From NCBI GenBank assembly GCA_903813345.2, contig CAIIXF020000001.1, positions 43,429,366 to 43,493,365 of the forward strand: DNA of 64,000 nucleotides. The letters are read 5' to 3'. Positions 1-12,497 of this stretch are shown here, in pieces. The first letter of the stretch is position 1. Each line of letters begins with the position of its first letter. Source of the stretch: Owenia fusiformis. Lineage: Eukaryota > Annelida > Polychaeta > Sabellida > Oweniidae. The notes beneath the pieces were generated by a model. It had not been told where the DNA came from, did no database searches, and saw only the letters and a program-made list of their open reading frames with translations. Made by a program: the position numbers and the translations under genes.

Positions 1-527
1 TTTATGTCACCACCACAACTGGTGATATATTGTTATGGTCTCCAATTTTCATAATTATCTGTATAGAATAACATCAGACATGTTTTTGATTATAAATTGT
101 ACCTATTATTGATTCCACTCACAAAACTCTCTAATATCAACATTGTCTCTCCCAGGGCTGGATCAATAGATTCCAGGATGTTGATGAGCTTAGTGGCTAT
201 TTAATGTCAAAATGTTTTATGCATCAAAACAAAAGAAGCTAAATTAGGAATGTTTTATTTCTTTACCATGGCTCTGGAGACTGTTCATCTTTTTAGAATC
301 TTAGATCAGGAGACCTTCAAGATCTGCATAACCTTTTTCGAACTTATTTTGGGCATAACGAGAGAAATAAAAATATTCTAATTGGCATGAGATGAATAAA
401 AGTTCCTTGTGTACTGAACTTATATATTTGAAAATATATAATTGGAGTTTGACAATGCCAAGTTTCAGAAATTAATATTTTGTTCAGGGTGAAAGATTGG
501 GTCAACAAAAATATACATGTAATTGTT

Positions 528-650
528 ATGTCACCACCACAAGTGGTGACATATTGTTATAGTCTCTGACTTTTTTCTGGATAAAATTCGGAGGTTGGCA
601 TTCAGTGTCTTTAACAAATGGCAGGTGGTGGCATTTTGCATGTTTAGTGC
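528..650 (+). repeat. ATGTCACCACCAC dispersed repeat, best copy
   Basis: The copy begins with a perfect 8-bp stem: GTCACCAC at 530-537 and GTGGTGAC at 543-550 around a 5-base loop. Blocks reading ATATTGTTATAGTCTC, then CAAATGGCAGGTGGTG and CATTTTGCATG, follow. The same order of blocks recurs at about 4-45 (partial), 1889-1985, 14108-14200 (reverse), 26632-26752 (reverse, degenerate) and 49767-49864 (reverse). No coding potential. It is a non-autonomous element of unknown class. Confidence 0.7.
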
Positions 651-1179
651 CCTGTTTACTTTCCAATAGCATTGTGAATTTGACAAAAAGTCCAATAAAA
701 GATATATACATTGTACATCAATATTCATAAAGTAAAACCATCTAAGTAAAAATCATCTTATTTTTACTTAATTATCAGATGGATTAGGAGGTAGGACCAA
801 TCTCCATGAATTACTAGTATTATGTGGTTATTTTTGCATTTACATATACCAGCTTCAGCTACATGTATCTTTTTATTTCATTTTACTTGTATACTCATTG
901 TTGAGATATATTTTATATTATTATATCACTGTCATGTTTCTCACTCTCTGATTGGTCTATGTTCTATACATGACTAAAAAATTTTCACACCAATACTCAA
1001 AGGAGGTTGTGTGACTTCCATTGAATATCAAATGATATTCATCAGTCACGACTTAGTCCAGTATAATTTTAATTCTAGATATCCCCTGGAGTATATTGAT
1101 AGTATTCAATTAGACATCAATAATTTGTTATTCCATTAATGTGAGTGAATAATAAAACAAATATCTAATTCTATTTTCG

Positions 1180-1270
1180 GTGAATACCTGTGACACTTTC
1201 ACAAGATGATATTCCACTAGCCTCTCGGGCTTTGTGAAATATCACTCGTGAAAGATGCACAGGTATTCAC
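1180..1270. mobile_element. Foldback element with GTGAATACCTGTG arms
   Basis: GTGAATACCTGTG at 1180-1192 is the reverse complement of CACAGGTATTCAC ending at 1270. Inner blocks (CACTTTCACAAGATGATATTCCAC and its partner) and outer AT-rich flanks also pair imperfectly. A related degenerate copy (ATATCACTTGCG then CACAGGTATTTAC) lies near 54690-54720. A MITE-like foldback is the simplest reading. Confidence 0.6.
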
Positions 1271-2805
1271 TTCAATAAAATTAAACTTTTATTTAATATC
1301 ATCGCAGACTTAAATGGATATACTGAAAGCCTATCTCAGCTTCAGAAATGCATGCTATCATCACATTTTTGGCATGGCTTGAATAATACCATAAAATGGT
1401 GAAATTCAGCAAACTTGTGATTTTGACAAACTTTTTAAAAGTAGAGATTTTTTCAATTTTAGTATTTAGTTTTCAACAGTGGTATGTAAACCAGCTTTTT
1501 AGGCAGTGGGAGTTTCTTGTTCATTTCTAAAGTCAGTGATATCACATTTTCTGAATTTCCTTGACATTGAATATCTGTCAAAAACCTGTGAAAAATATTT
1601 ACCTGTTGACTGTTAAACCTAATACAAAAGTGTTATTTCATGTAAAATATTTTTTTGCATGTTAAAATCTTTAATCTTAGTCTTGCATCAAGCCCCTGTA
1701 TTCCCTAAGGTCTATCTTTATACAATTGTTAAGTGGTTTCTGTATGTTTTTTCACTCATGAACTTTGTGTTACAATAATACCAAATGTCTTATATTAGTT
1801 GAAAGTTGAATCAGTTTCATAGCAGGTAAACAGTGAAGCTACTTGTACGTGTAATCCAACTTTAAAATGAGAGTTCTCTCTATTCTTTATGTCACCACCA
1901 CACAAAGTGGCATATTGTTAGAGTCCCAGACAGTGCACAGCATCTGTATCAAATGGCAGCTGGTGATATTTTGCATTTTAATGCTTTCCTTATGTGAATA
2001 TTAAAGCAATTTGCTAGTTGTATGTGGATTCATGTAGCATATTTTTATTTTTTAATTTATTTGATTCTACAATTGAACCACATTATTCTCGATAGTGCTA
2101 TTTTAAGGTTCAAGTATAAATTCATATGTTTATAAAAAATGTCTTTATCTGCCCATATTATGTTTGAGTTGATGAGTGTATTATATTAGCCCATTTTTCT
2201 GAAAAGTGTTTTGTTGCATCCAATTTTAGACAAATTAATATGAACTGTGGGTAATACTTTGTTGATGAAAAACTTAATAACATGCAATTTTGAATGTTTT
2301 TTCTGGAGTTATCATGTATTGGCCTCTTACCAGATCTACTGAAATTAACCAATGCAAGGATGCTTTCCCAAAAATTAAAGAATTTAAACCCATGTCTTCA
2401 TACTTTATTTTTGAAACAGAAAATACATGGGCAGTTAAGGAATTGTTGTGATCAATCTTAGTAAAGGACTTATATACTACTTGCAACATTCTTTGTCATT
2501 ATTTTTTACTGTGTAGAAGGGTAGGGAATTGTGCAGCCTATATTTTTCATTATGGATTTTAATTGGTGATGTCCAGCCTCTGAGCTGATGCCAGTATTAG
2601 CTGCTGTGTCAGGGATGTAATTCCACTGTTCCCCATCCTTGTGTTATTTAACGAGAGCAATGTAATGTTAGTTAGTGCCATATACCATATAACCATGCAA
2701 GAATGGTAATTTACACTTTTTTCAGGAAACCCGGCCGGGCTACTATTTCAGTTACGTGATTGTAAATTGCATCAAATTAACATTGTACATTTTCCTTGTT
2801 TCTAG

Positions 2806-4191
2806 CATGGATCCAAGCATGTGCTGCTCTGTGTATCATCACTCTGATCTTTGCCACTGGCGCCACAATCCTCACAGTCTTTGGGCTGCTTTCAAAGAAC
2901 TCTGTATGGAAATTCAGGTTCTATAGGATCGCTATGATTATCATGTTCTTCTGTGGTAAGTCATATTCATATATATTATGTATATTGTCATGTACATGTA
3001 TTATATATATTGTCATATTTGTTGTATCTGTATATATTGTTAACCAGAAGTAACAGAAACCATATTTCCTATAGTTCATGTACATTCAGATCTGCATACC
3101 CTATATTCAGATACATCTAGATAAATGCATGTTCATTATTGAATTTCTGTAATGTGAAATGGTATAATAGAAGTTTACATGTACCATAAATATTACCACA
3201 TCAGCATTTTACTTCTCAAGCTATTCTTTGTTACGAGAAAGTCTTCGGGCTTATTACTTATAAGCTCAGCACAACAACCCTGCAAAATTTTAAATTGCTA
3301 CCACAACATTATGGTTTCTTAAGATTAAGGGAAACCCATTTTTAAAGCTGAAAATAGGTTCAAATGTATGATGCCGTCATCCATTTTCATCACAGAGGTC
3401 ATTAATTTTATAGTTGTTGTTTGAATAAATCATGATGAAAAATTCTGTAATTGGACAAAACAGCTAATCTCACATGGAATTGCCAGTATCACATCATAAA
3501 CAATTCCATTGATTTAGAAAGGTCAACATGTGTGGATTGATTGATATTAAGTAAAACTCAAGAGACAAAGTAATGGTTGAAGATCATCATTTACTGTCAT
3601 CAATTTTCAAAGAATATTTCGAAAAGGTTGAACTGACACTTTTCATTGATGCAAATTAAGTGAATCTGTATTGATTCAACATCACATATCTGCTTTATGT
3701 ATGGCATCCTTTAGTAGACAAATTATGTGTAGCAATTTGTGTCTGATATCAAGCCAGGTATTGGGGATCTATTCAATCTTTGCACATGCCCAAGGAATCC
3801 ATCATCTTGGTATTGAGATTTGCCTCAACATGTACAGATACTGAGATATTTATTCTTTTAATGAGATTTTGTGCACTATATGGCAAGTGTTGGTAAAATG
3901 ATATTCAGAAACTAGATTTCTCCCATTTGTTGTGTTAGTTTAGTTCATATCATATTCGTTTTATTTTCAGTGTTGTGCCAAGTGATATCCCTTATTGTGT
4001 TCCCTGCTATGTTCATGCAAGAAATCCAGTCATTGGGAAAGAGCCAGTGGATGTTTGGCTGGTCCTACGGTGTCGGCTGGGGTGCAGCAATTTTCCTATT
4101 CGGAGGTGCAATCTTACTGCTAATGGATAAAGAGAGTGAGGAAATTTACTATCGCGAGAAAACATATTATGACAACCAGACTGATGCATGA
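2806..4191 (+). CDS. TMEM47: TMEM47-like tetraspan membrane protein, last two coding exons (partial)
   Basis: Two exons join in frame: 2806-2955 (acceptor TTTCTAG before it, donor GTAAGT after it) and 3971-4191 (acceptor ATTTTCAG, stop TGA at 4189-4191). The first encodes a W-I-Q start, a long hydrophobic membrane segment and the basic FRFYR loop. The second encodes another hydrophobic segment (LCQVISLIVFP), a WMFGWSYGVGWG stretch and a fourth hydrophobic segment (AIFLFGGAILLLM), then a polar tail with an EEIYY motif. This order, including the RFYR..A..MFF and FGWSYG.GWGA.IF..GGAIL patterns, matches TMEM47, a claudin-superfamily protein of cell junctions. The extracellular first exon (GLW-C-C claudin signature) is not in the window, so the gene is cut by the left edge. 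The exon break just before LCQV agrees with the three-exon structure I recall for the family. No frameshift is seen. Confidence 0.85.
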
Positions 4192-7100
4192 AGCATTATG
4201 GGTAATGGACGTATCTCAAAATGATGATCTTGTGACTGAATCAAAACGCACTGTTTGAATGAGGATTATTTTTGCAAAGATTTGCAACAGATGCCAGCTA
4301 TGATGATTAGGACAATAATGGTATAAATCTGCTACAAGGTGGTTTTAAATGGAGAAAGAATTAAAATACAAATTATTATTTAACTGCTATTTTGAAATTA
4401 TTGAGTCATTTGCCTTAAAAACTGCAAGTTTTAGTTAAATATTATATAAGATCCAATATTTTAAAGTCCCTATATAGTACATGTACTTAGATCATGTATT
4501 TTGTGCATATTTACGCATATCAGCATTTTGTGGAGGTAGATGGCTTTCTGCTTTAGCATTAATGTATTTAATCAAATAATTATGTACATGTGTAGAATTT
4601 TAATTATATTTATATTGCACTGTATATATTTACATTGCACTGTAGATGCCTTTGAAGCACATTGGTAAAACTGTACATAGTTGTATTATAGGATATACAT
4701 GTACTGAAGCTAATCTTTCCGACATTATTTTGTTTTTCAAAAACACACTTTTCTGCTTTTTCTGAAGGTATCTTTGTATTTTAAAGGAAGGGAAGGGTAA
4801 CCCAAAGTGAAGTTAATTTGAAATTTCTGGTAAACATACAATAACAAAAATGTTTTGATATTGTTGATGTAGTCTTCATACATTTCTCTAGTCAAATTGT
4901 ACAGTAAACAGTACAGAATTCTAAAGATAATTTCTGATAACTGTTCATCAAAAGACGTGTCATCATTGTAAAACAATGATATGAACCATGACTAGAACTT
5001 GCCAACATATATCATAGGACAGGTATATATTGTATACATGTACTGTACACGCATCTTCCTTAGCTCATATTCAAGTGAGACACTCATGTTTGAAGATGCA
5101 ATCTTTAACAGTAGGCGGAATGAAAAGTGCATCAGTTTCCTTTGTTGCCACTAAATTCTCTTGAAACATTTGTTTAGTTAGCCAATCATGAAAGAGGACC
5201 AAACTTGATAAAAGCTAAAAATTAAATTAAGGTAGGTCCTGTAGAATAAGTTATCTATTAAATGAACAAAGGTCATCCTAATAATAACTAGAAGCTTTTA
5301 GAAATACTGAATATTAGATACGCTGTATAATAGCACAATTAATCTATACTTATATATTGTACACTTATATTACGCTTTTTGTACTTCGCTATATATTATA
5401 TACACTTAGCATTATAACATTCACAAGGGAATCAATTTTTAGAGCATTTTGCATTATTCCCTCAATATTTCACATATCATTGATCTTTAAAAACACTGTG
5501 AGTTTTATGTAGGATTTGGTACATGTATAAAGGGCATAATGACTTGACTGTAGGTGGACTTGAGTGTTCTTTAGTAGACTTTGGAGTGTAACTTATGTTA
5601 TTAAGAGTATCCAATTTTTAAAAATATGTTCAATTCACTTTTTCAAGTGTGCAAGGTGTAAATGTTGCATTCCTCTGTGACCTTTCAATATTCTTACCAC
5701 TCACTCTACAGTGGTTTATTTTGTCAATCATGTAAAGAAATCCATTCGGGAGAATCGCACGTTTACCTTTGGTGTCTGCCATCATGTTCACCAAATGGTT
5801 TGTTACCTTATAGTTTCAATGAACAAAATACCAATTGTTGTTTATATGACTTTATTGTATTTTATGTTATATCACGAAATAATGACTTACATTAGAGTAC
5901 AATTGTACTCTTATCCATGACTCAGACACAATGTGCCCATTTCGAAACTTAAATATTGTTGTTAATTAACAAAATTGTGTACAAATTGTAAATTAATGTC
6001 ATATGATTACCATATATTGTAATAATAATAATTATAAACATAATTGTTACTGTATCCACAGTTATTTTATACAAAAATAAAAAATATACAATTGAACATA
6101 CCATAAAAGGCTGGTTTGTTGGATGAGTCTTATCTATAAGGAAAATAAACTTACTCAAAATGGGCTTATAATAAGGCAATTTATACAAAAACACTGTTGA
6201 ACAACACTGGCACAGAACTTATTATGGAAGCGCAAAATCAAGCAAACAAAACTGCAGTTCACCATTCTTTACTGTATAGCCCTGTATACAAGCCAGAAAC
6301 CACATACAAATCTGTATATTTAATCATCACAGGCACTAAGCTATCACTTGATGAAATGCTTGATATTTCTGACTTGATGCAGAACTATATAGGCTTTTCC
6401 TGTGATATAAAATAGCACCGTCTTATGCTACTACCTCAATTGTATTTCTAGCATTATTATCAGTAAAACAAGATTACACTGTAAGAACACACTGTTGAAC
6501 CGAATACTGTACACTGCTTGGAAAACCATGCATCATTGTGAAACAGGATCCTTAACTTTCCTTCAGAAATCTGAGATAATCACCTTGGTTCTGTCAAGTA
6601 AACTCCGGATTGATTAAATAAATTAATTGTAAAGTCTGATTGTTAATCGCATACAGAAATACAGATTCAAAACACTACCCTGACCCGTTTTCAATCTTGA
6701 TATAACATTTTTCCCACTTATAGGGTATTTATAGCATTTCTAGAAGCACCAACAAACCAGCAGTGAATCTGAACTGTAACTGAGTTTAATGAAACTACAA
6801 GATTGGTTGTTAAGTGCATATTGTTTCAGGTTACAGTGTTAACCACAAGAAAACACAGTTCACCTCATTTAGAAACATGTCACTGGTGCATTACTAGTAT
6901 ATCTAGTTGGCCATGCTGAAGTTGTTTACCAAAATATCAAGACATTTTGACACAATCTCCAGTTTTATTAATTGGTCATCAAAACAGAAAATGATGTGAA
7001 TTGCCAGGAAACACCAGCCACTTGGTAGAAATAAGAAATAGAAAATGAAGTTTTGTTTATTTAAAATGACAAATTGTATTGAAATTAGTGGAATTAACTA

Positions 7101-9774
7101 GAAACCAGACCCATACATTAAATTGAATTGTACATCTGTAATTGGGATTTCATGGGTCAGAGTGGGGTCAATGAATAACAGAACTGACAATTACCATAGT
7201 GGTCAAGACAGATGAACATAAAAATCCAATCCTAAAAATTAATTCACTGCTCTTCCACTTCAAAATTTATGCATTTATTGACACTTTTAAACTAATTTCC
7301 CTAAAATAGGAAACACTGAGGAAATAATTAATTTGACTAACCACATGATGACTAACATATCTTGAAAATATCTCAGTGAGCTTACAATGAGGCCTTTTAC
7401 CCAGACATAAGGGAATTCCAGATTTCTCTCTGGACATACATGACAATTAAGTGAAGACAGAGGAAAGTCATTGGTTGATATTTCTTTGAGATACTCTTGC
7501 ATTCATGCAATAAATACCATCTACTGATCCTCTATCCTTCTTACTCAGAGTACGAGAGAAGAATGGGGTACAGGGTTTTGATATAAGACTATCTTTGAGG
7601 AAAAGGTTGACACAATTAGGGAAAATAATTTAACATTGATACAAATCTGTCGTTAAATAGACTCAACATCATTTCTTAAATTAATCACCAAAGCTACATT
7701 CAATGCGTGAAGTCCATATTCAAACATTTTTTGTTAATTAAAACAATCAAATTGTTTATAAAACTTAAGACATTGTGCATCTTCTAAATATTCCAACCCT
7801 ATAATGAAATTGAAGTTGAGAATCGAGGAAAAGTCTGAAAGTGTGTTACAGTGTTTCACAAAAGGGCAAGAAATCTCCCAAGTGTTAAATGTTGATAAGG
7901 AATCAATACAGTGGTCTCCATAATCAAAGAAAGAATTACTTGGGGATCAATAAAATTCTCTTGTTGTTCCCCTTCATTGAGCTCCAAGTGATTGGTTGCA
8001 GACTGTGAAATTAAATTGATCAAAGTAGAATTCCTACAATAATATGATACAATAAAACAGGAGCTGCAATTAATTATACAAATGAGATTTTAAGAGATGA
8101 ATAAATTACCAATCGGGACCAATTTGGAATGATCAATTTTGAATCAAACATGATAAACATTTAAGAACATTATATATAAACATGATAGAAACTGCAATAA
8201 CAGAACATTTTCTTATTTCAGTGTACAGTATTAAGTCTACAGCATTTTGTCAAACAAAAACATAAGAGAACATTGTGATTGAAAATTGTTTTAACTGAAC
8301 AAACATCAATCCATTCTCCTATACTTTGTGATCCAACAAACTGCAATTTTTCAAAACTTACAATTATACAAATATTTTGAATTATTTTAACACAAATCCT
8401 GTACAATTGATATCTAATATTGTTACTCTCATTTTTTGAAAAAGAAAATTGAAAAGAACACAAAGCAGCAAAGGAACATTGAAAATATGCAAGCAACATT
8501 TGAATGATAATATAAAAAAACAGAATTTGAACGAAACGGGTATCATTCAAAATCCCTGGAATTTACGGAAGCATTTTTTATAACCACTGTTCTACAGGTA
8601 TATGTTAGGGACTATCACAACTTACTTTTGTAGTATAATATCATATAAGTCTTATCTCTTTTTGAGAAAAATCATATTAACTTGGAAATCAACCTTGATG
8701 AATTAATCATTAACATTTTGTTATTGGATTTATTCTCAATAGTTCTGTTCAAATGTTGACAGTTTCTCTTGAAAATCATAAAATTGGTTATAAATACATA
8801 GTGTGGCAGTTAATTATTAAATAACTAAATACATTCTACATTACATTGCACATAATTTGAAATTGTGAGTCTAATCTCAAGTAGAGTGAAAACGAAGAAA
8901 AACCTGTCAAAATAACTGCATTTGTATTTTGTTCACAGCACAGAACCGTATCAGCTAAGGTTTAAGAAATAGCTCCTGCAAGATCCCAGGGTTTCATAAA
9001 ACATTGCTTTTCTGTCAAAACATCGCTATTCAGTATTCCCAACTGGAGAGTCCTTTTCATATTATATTCAAATTCAAAAGAGCTAATACTGTATATTTCA
9101 TCCGATTTTGACTTTGAACTAATACCAATTGTTTCACATGGACGAAATTCTTCCGATATTACAATATAGATTAATATTCATATACAGTATTTCAGAAATA
9201 ACAGATTATAGGATTTTTACGGCATTGAGAATCTATCTGAGCTATGGCGTTTATTTTGATAGGTTTTTCTGTTGTCGTAGTGAAAGAAAGCGAAGCATGG
9301 TTAAAGCTTCTATACATTAGAATGTTATCTCAGGAATAGGTACAGATATATTCCATATTATTATTCCAGATATGACTCAGAATTGCTAAATTCTGTCTAG
9401 TGTGATCTGTTGTGTTATAATCCTGTATTGTGGCAGTATACAGATATACAGTACATATATCCACTCAGTTGTAGCTTCATGCACTAAGAGCATGTCTTAG
9501 AATACTCATGTCTCTTAAACCCAAATATCACATAACTATTCCTATCCTTCTATCTCTCTATGGAAGTCCTTCCAGACTGGATATGACACAATCACTGCAC
9601 TATTGGAGAAGGTCAATGGACTATTTGTAATCCGATTTTGACTGTTAGATCTTCAATGTAACATCCTGGTTCCAGTCAATGCATGTTATCCTCGTAACTG
9701 TCACCTATGAAACTGTCACTCCAGTCATCTCCATGATATATTCAGTTCACATTTTCTATGATGTGTCCTTCATG
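4192..9774. other. 3' region of TMEM47-like gene, intergenic space and 3' region of ACK
   Basis: No credible coding exon on either strand. The two genes converge here, so both 3' UTRs must lie within it. A reverse-strand AATAAA (TTTATT at 9250-9255) could end the ACK transcript about 0.5 kb after its stop codon. I could not choose a polyadenylation site for the plus-strand gene. Sequence is AT-rich without conspicuous repeats. Confidence 0.5.
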
Positions 9775-12497
9775 TTATACATCTACTACATCGGGACTTG
9801 ATAAAGGATTAGCGAGGAGATAATTTGCAGCCTGCTCAACACTCCAGCTATGGCGCATGAGAGCGTCTTTACATACATTAGCATCACCAAGCTGAGTGCC
9901 GATGAGTTGTTTAAGTTTGATATATTTGATGGCACTGACAACGTCCCAGTCTGTCTCACTCAATGCCATCATACAGTCTTCGATAGAGGCAACCTGAAAA
10001 CAGAATGTTCCTTGAAAAATTCCATTTATTTTGAATAAGTTAGATAAGGGTTGACCATTGTATTGAGGAGCTAATGACTTCGGAAAAAACTCTGGAGTCA
10101 AAAGAAGAGTTCTGTTTCTGATCATTAAGCTATATAATTCTGGGGTGCATGTTTTGTTGATAATCTTAACATAGAAGTTCTAAAGCCCAATGCTGAAACC
10201 ATGGATATTATAACATCATAGTTAAAGAATAACAGGCTATGAACTCTTATAATAAGAATGCCTCTAGGAAATGGGTGCAAAACTTGGTTTAGGGTACAAG
10301 GTTAGTAGGTTCTCCCAAAGGTCTAATGGTCAACCCCTTCATATATTTCAATTCTTGTATCTTAAATGCCATACAAGTAAAATGGCAAAACTAATAACAA
10401 AATATAATGAGCCATAAACTGCTTCATGACAATACAAATTATCAGAATTAGATGATTAAAGAAAAGAAAATTAAACATTTAAAAGTTTATGGAGAAGCAA
10501 GAACTTGTGATAAACAGATTGACATGCATCAATGCTTAGACACAGTGGACACTGAATGTGATTCAACACGAGACAAACACTTAATCAAGAAACAGCAATC
10601 AATCCATGTTGATAAATTGACAACACATCATCGTACATCTGCATATTTCTCTTAAATGCCCATATGGGACATTAATTTGAATTTTAACTGAGATGGTCAA
10701 ATTGTGACTATATTAAACAACTCAAGATTAACAGATGTTTTATCTGGTCATTTTCATGTTTCTGTAATAGCAATATAAAGATGAGTCATCGCTTTCTATT
10801 TTATCGTCAATCTTTTGAGCTGACCATTTCTTCTCCCATGACAATCACTTTCTCACCTAATTAAATTTCTCATGACTGTCCCTTTTTCTCCTAACTACAA
10901 GTCTATATATTTACTTTTAAAAGCACATTAAGTCAGTCAATCAAATAAGCAATGGGGAAATGAAAGTGTGTTTGTATGTACATGCAATATCAAAATTATA
11001 CTGTAGCATGCTAAACCTAGTGAAATGAACGGTACAAGTGTAAAAAGCAACTGACGTGTGACCTAAGGGAACAAGACATAATCAGAGGATATCAAATCAA
11101 GATGCACTGACCAGACTACATCTGACTAATTAAATGTCTTTCTATCTAAGACTGATTTTAATCAAAATTAGCATTTTCTTTTGGGTTCAATTCTCATAAA
11201 AAAGTAGATACATTTATACAACTAAAAATAAAAAAATAATTGTTTCAAATTATCACTCTTAAATATATGTCATTCATTTAATCGTTATTGTAAAATAATA
11301 AAAAATAATAGGAATAAGTAAAAGCTGATGATGTGGGTAAACATGTAGTAAAATAACTCTACTGGAGCCAACCAATCACACACAATACAGAGACAATATA
11401 CATGGGGACACACATTGCAATCCATGGGGTTCCATACCTTTGAAGGACTAATGCTGCATAAACAACAATGTAACAAAGTTAAACCATGATGATGTCACAA
11501 CAGATAATCATATACAAGTCAATGGTACATCCTATAGACAAGGTCTCTGACAGAAACTGTGTAAAACAACATCCAGTGTCCAAAAGGATTTGTATATTTA
11601 TATATAGAATTGTTCAGTGAAAAGGTAAAGAATTTTCGATAACAGTTAATATGTAAATGAAAAAAAAAAGAAGAGTTGCATTCATGAGAACTATTTCCAT
11701 TCTTAAATATGTGACATATTCTTACATATTTAGGCATTCAAAGCTAAATTGTAAGCTAAATGTGTATGTAACTATTGTATGTTCAACATGATTGTAAAAA
11801 CAGTTATATTTATATATTGCATAGAATTATTATGAACATGTATGTTGAAAAGACAAACACCAAGTGGCTGTGAAATCGCGAATGATGTGGCTGTGAATAA
11901 AAAATAAAATAATAGTAAATCATAAAATTAAAAATTAAATCCTATAAACAACCTGATAGAGTTACAATATGTCATATGACATAGTATAGTATCCTATACA
12001 TCTACAGTATATTGATACCTCAGAGACCAATTTAATAGTAATATAATATAATACCAAAGAAAAGCTTTATACATGTACAAGAGATTTTTACAGAGCCATT
12101 TTGCATTCAATTGTTCAGTTTTATTATTAAATTATAACAAAACACACAATGATAGATTATAAAAAATTTATCGAATGATTCAAAAGTAATTTACCCAGCA
12201 TGCCAAAAACCTAATCGAATCTTGGCACTAGTCTGCTACTGATTTTTAAGTTTAAAAGGTGAGCAGTTTTCCTGGAAATTTGATGACATAAGATTTATGT
12301 GGCGCCCACCCACCCAGACACAAACACGCCCATCAGCACAACAGGAGAACATTATAGCACCTTTAAAATGTGTGATAAGTTATAACAGAATTATAACTGA
12401 ACCCCCAATGACCAACATTCACTTTCAGTAGGGGTCATGATAACTTACCTGACTACTGAATACTCTTTGCATTAACCTCACTTCATCACACATATCC
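9775..12497 (-). CDS. TNK2: ACK last two exons, UBA region and stop
   Basis: Exon 12497-12449 (49 nt) encodes [16 protein letters not shown]. Exon 9993-9775 encodes [30 protein letters not shown] and a second helical block [20 protein letters not shown], then stop TAA. The pattern (eight-residue steps, A..W.V..A..YL) is the ubiquitin-associated region that closes ACK1. The 2.45 kb intron between these exons contains no supported gene. Confidence 0.92.

Larger units (their letters stand above)
1..2805. other. Intron of the TMEM47-like gene (probable), repeat-bearing
   Basis: No coding exon could be supported. The stretch carries three copies of the ATGTCACCACCAC repeat (about 4-45, 528-650, 1889-1985) and one foldback element (1180-1270). 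Because the exon starting at 2806 begins mid-codon, at least one coding exon must lie upstream, so this sequence is probably its preceding intron. Confidence 0.6.

Noticed and set aside
8218-8550. 110-codon minus-strand open frame downstream of ACK
   Set aside because: Low-complexity hydrophobic and Cys-rich translation of AT-rich sequence, no family match, lies in probable 3' UTR or intergenic DNA.
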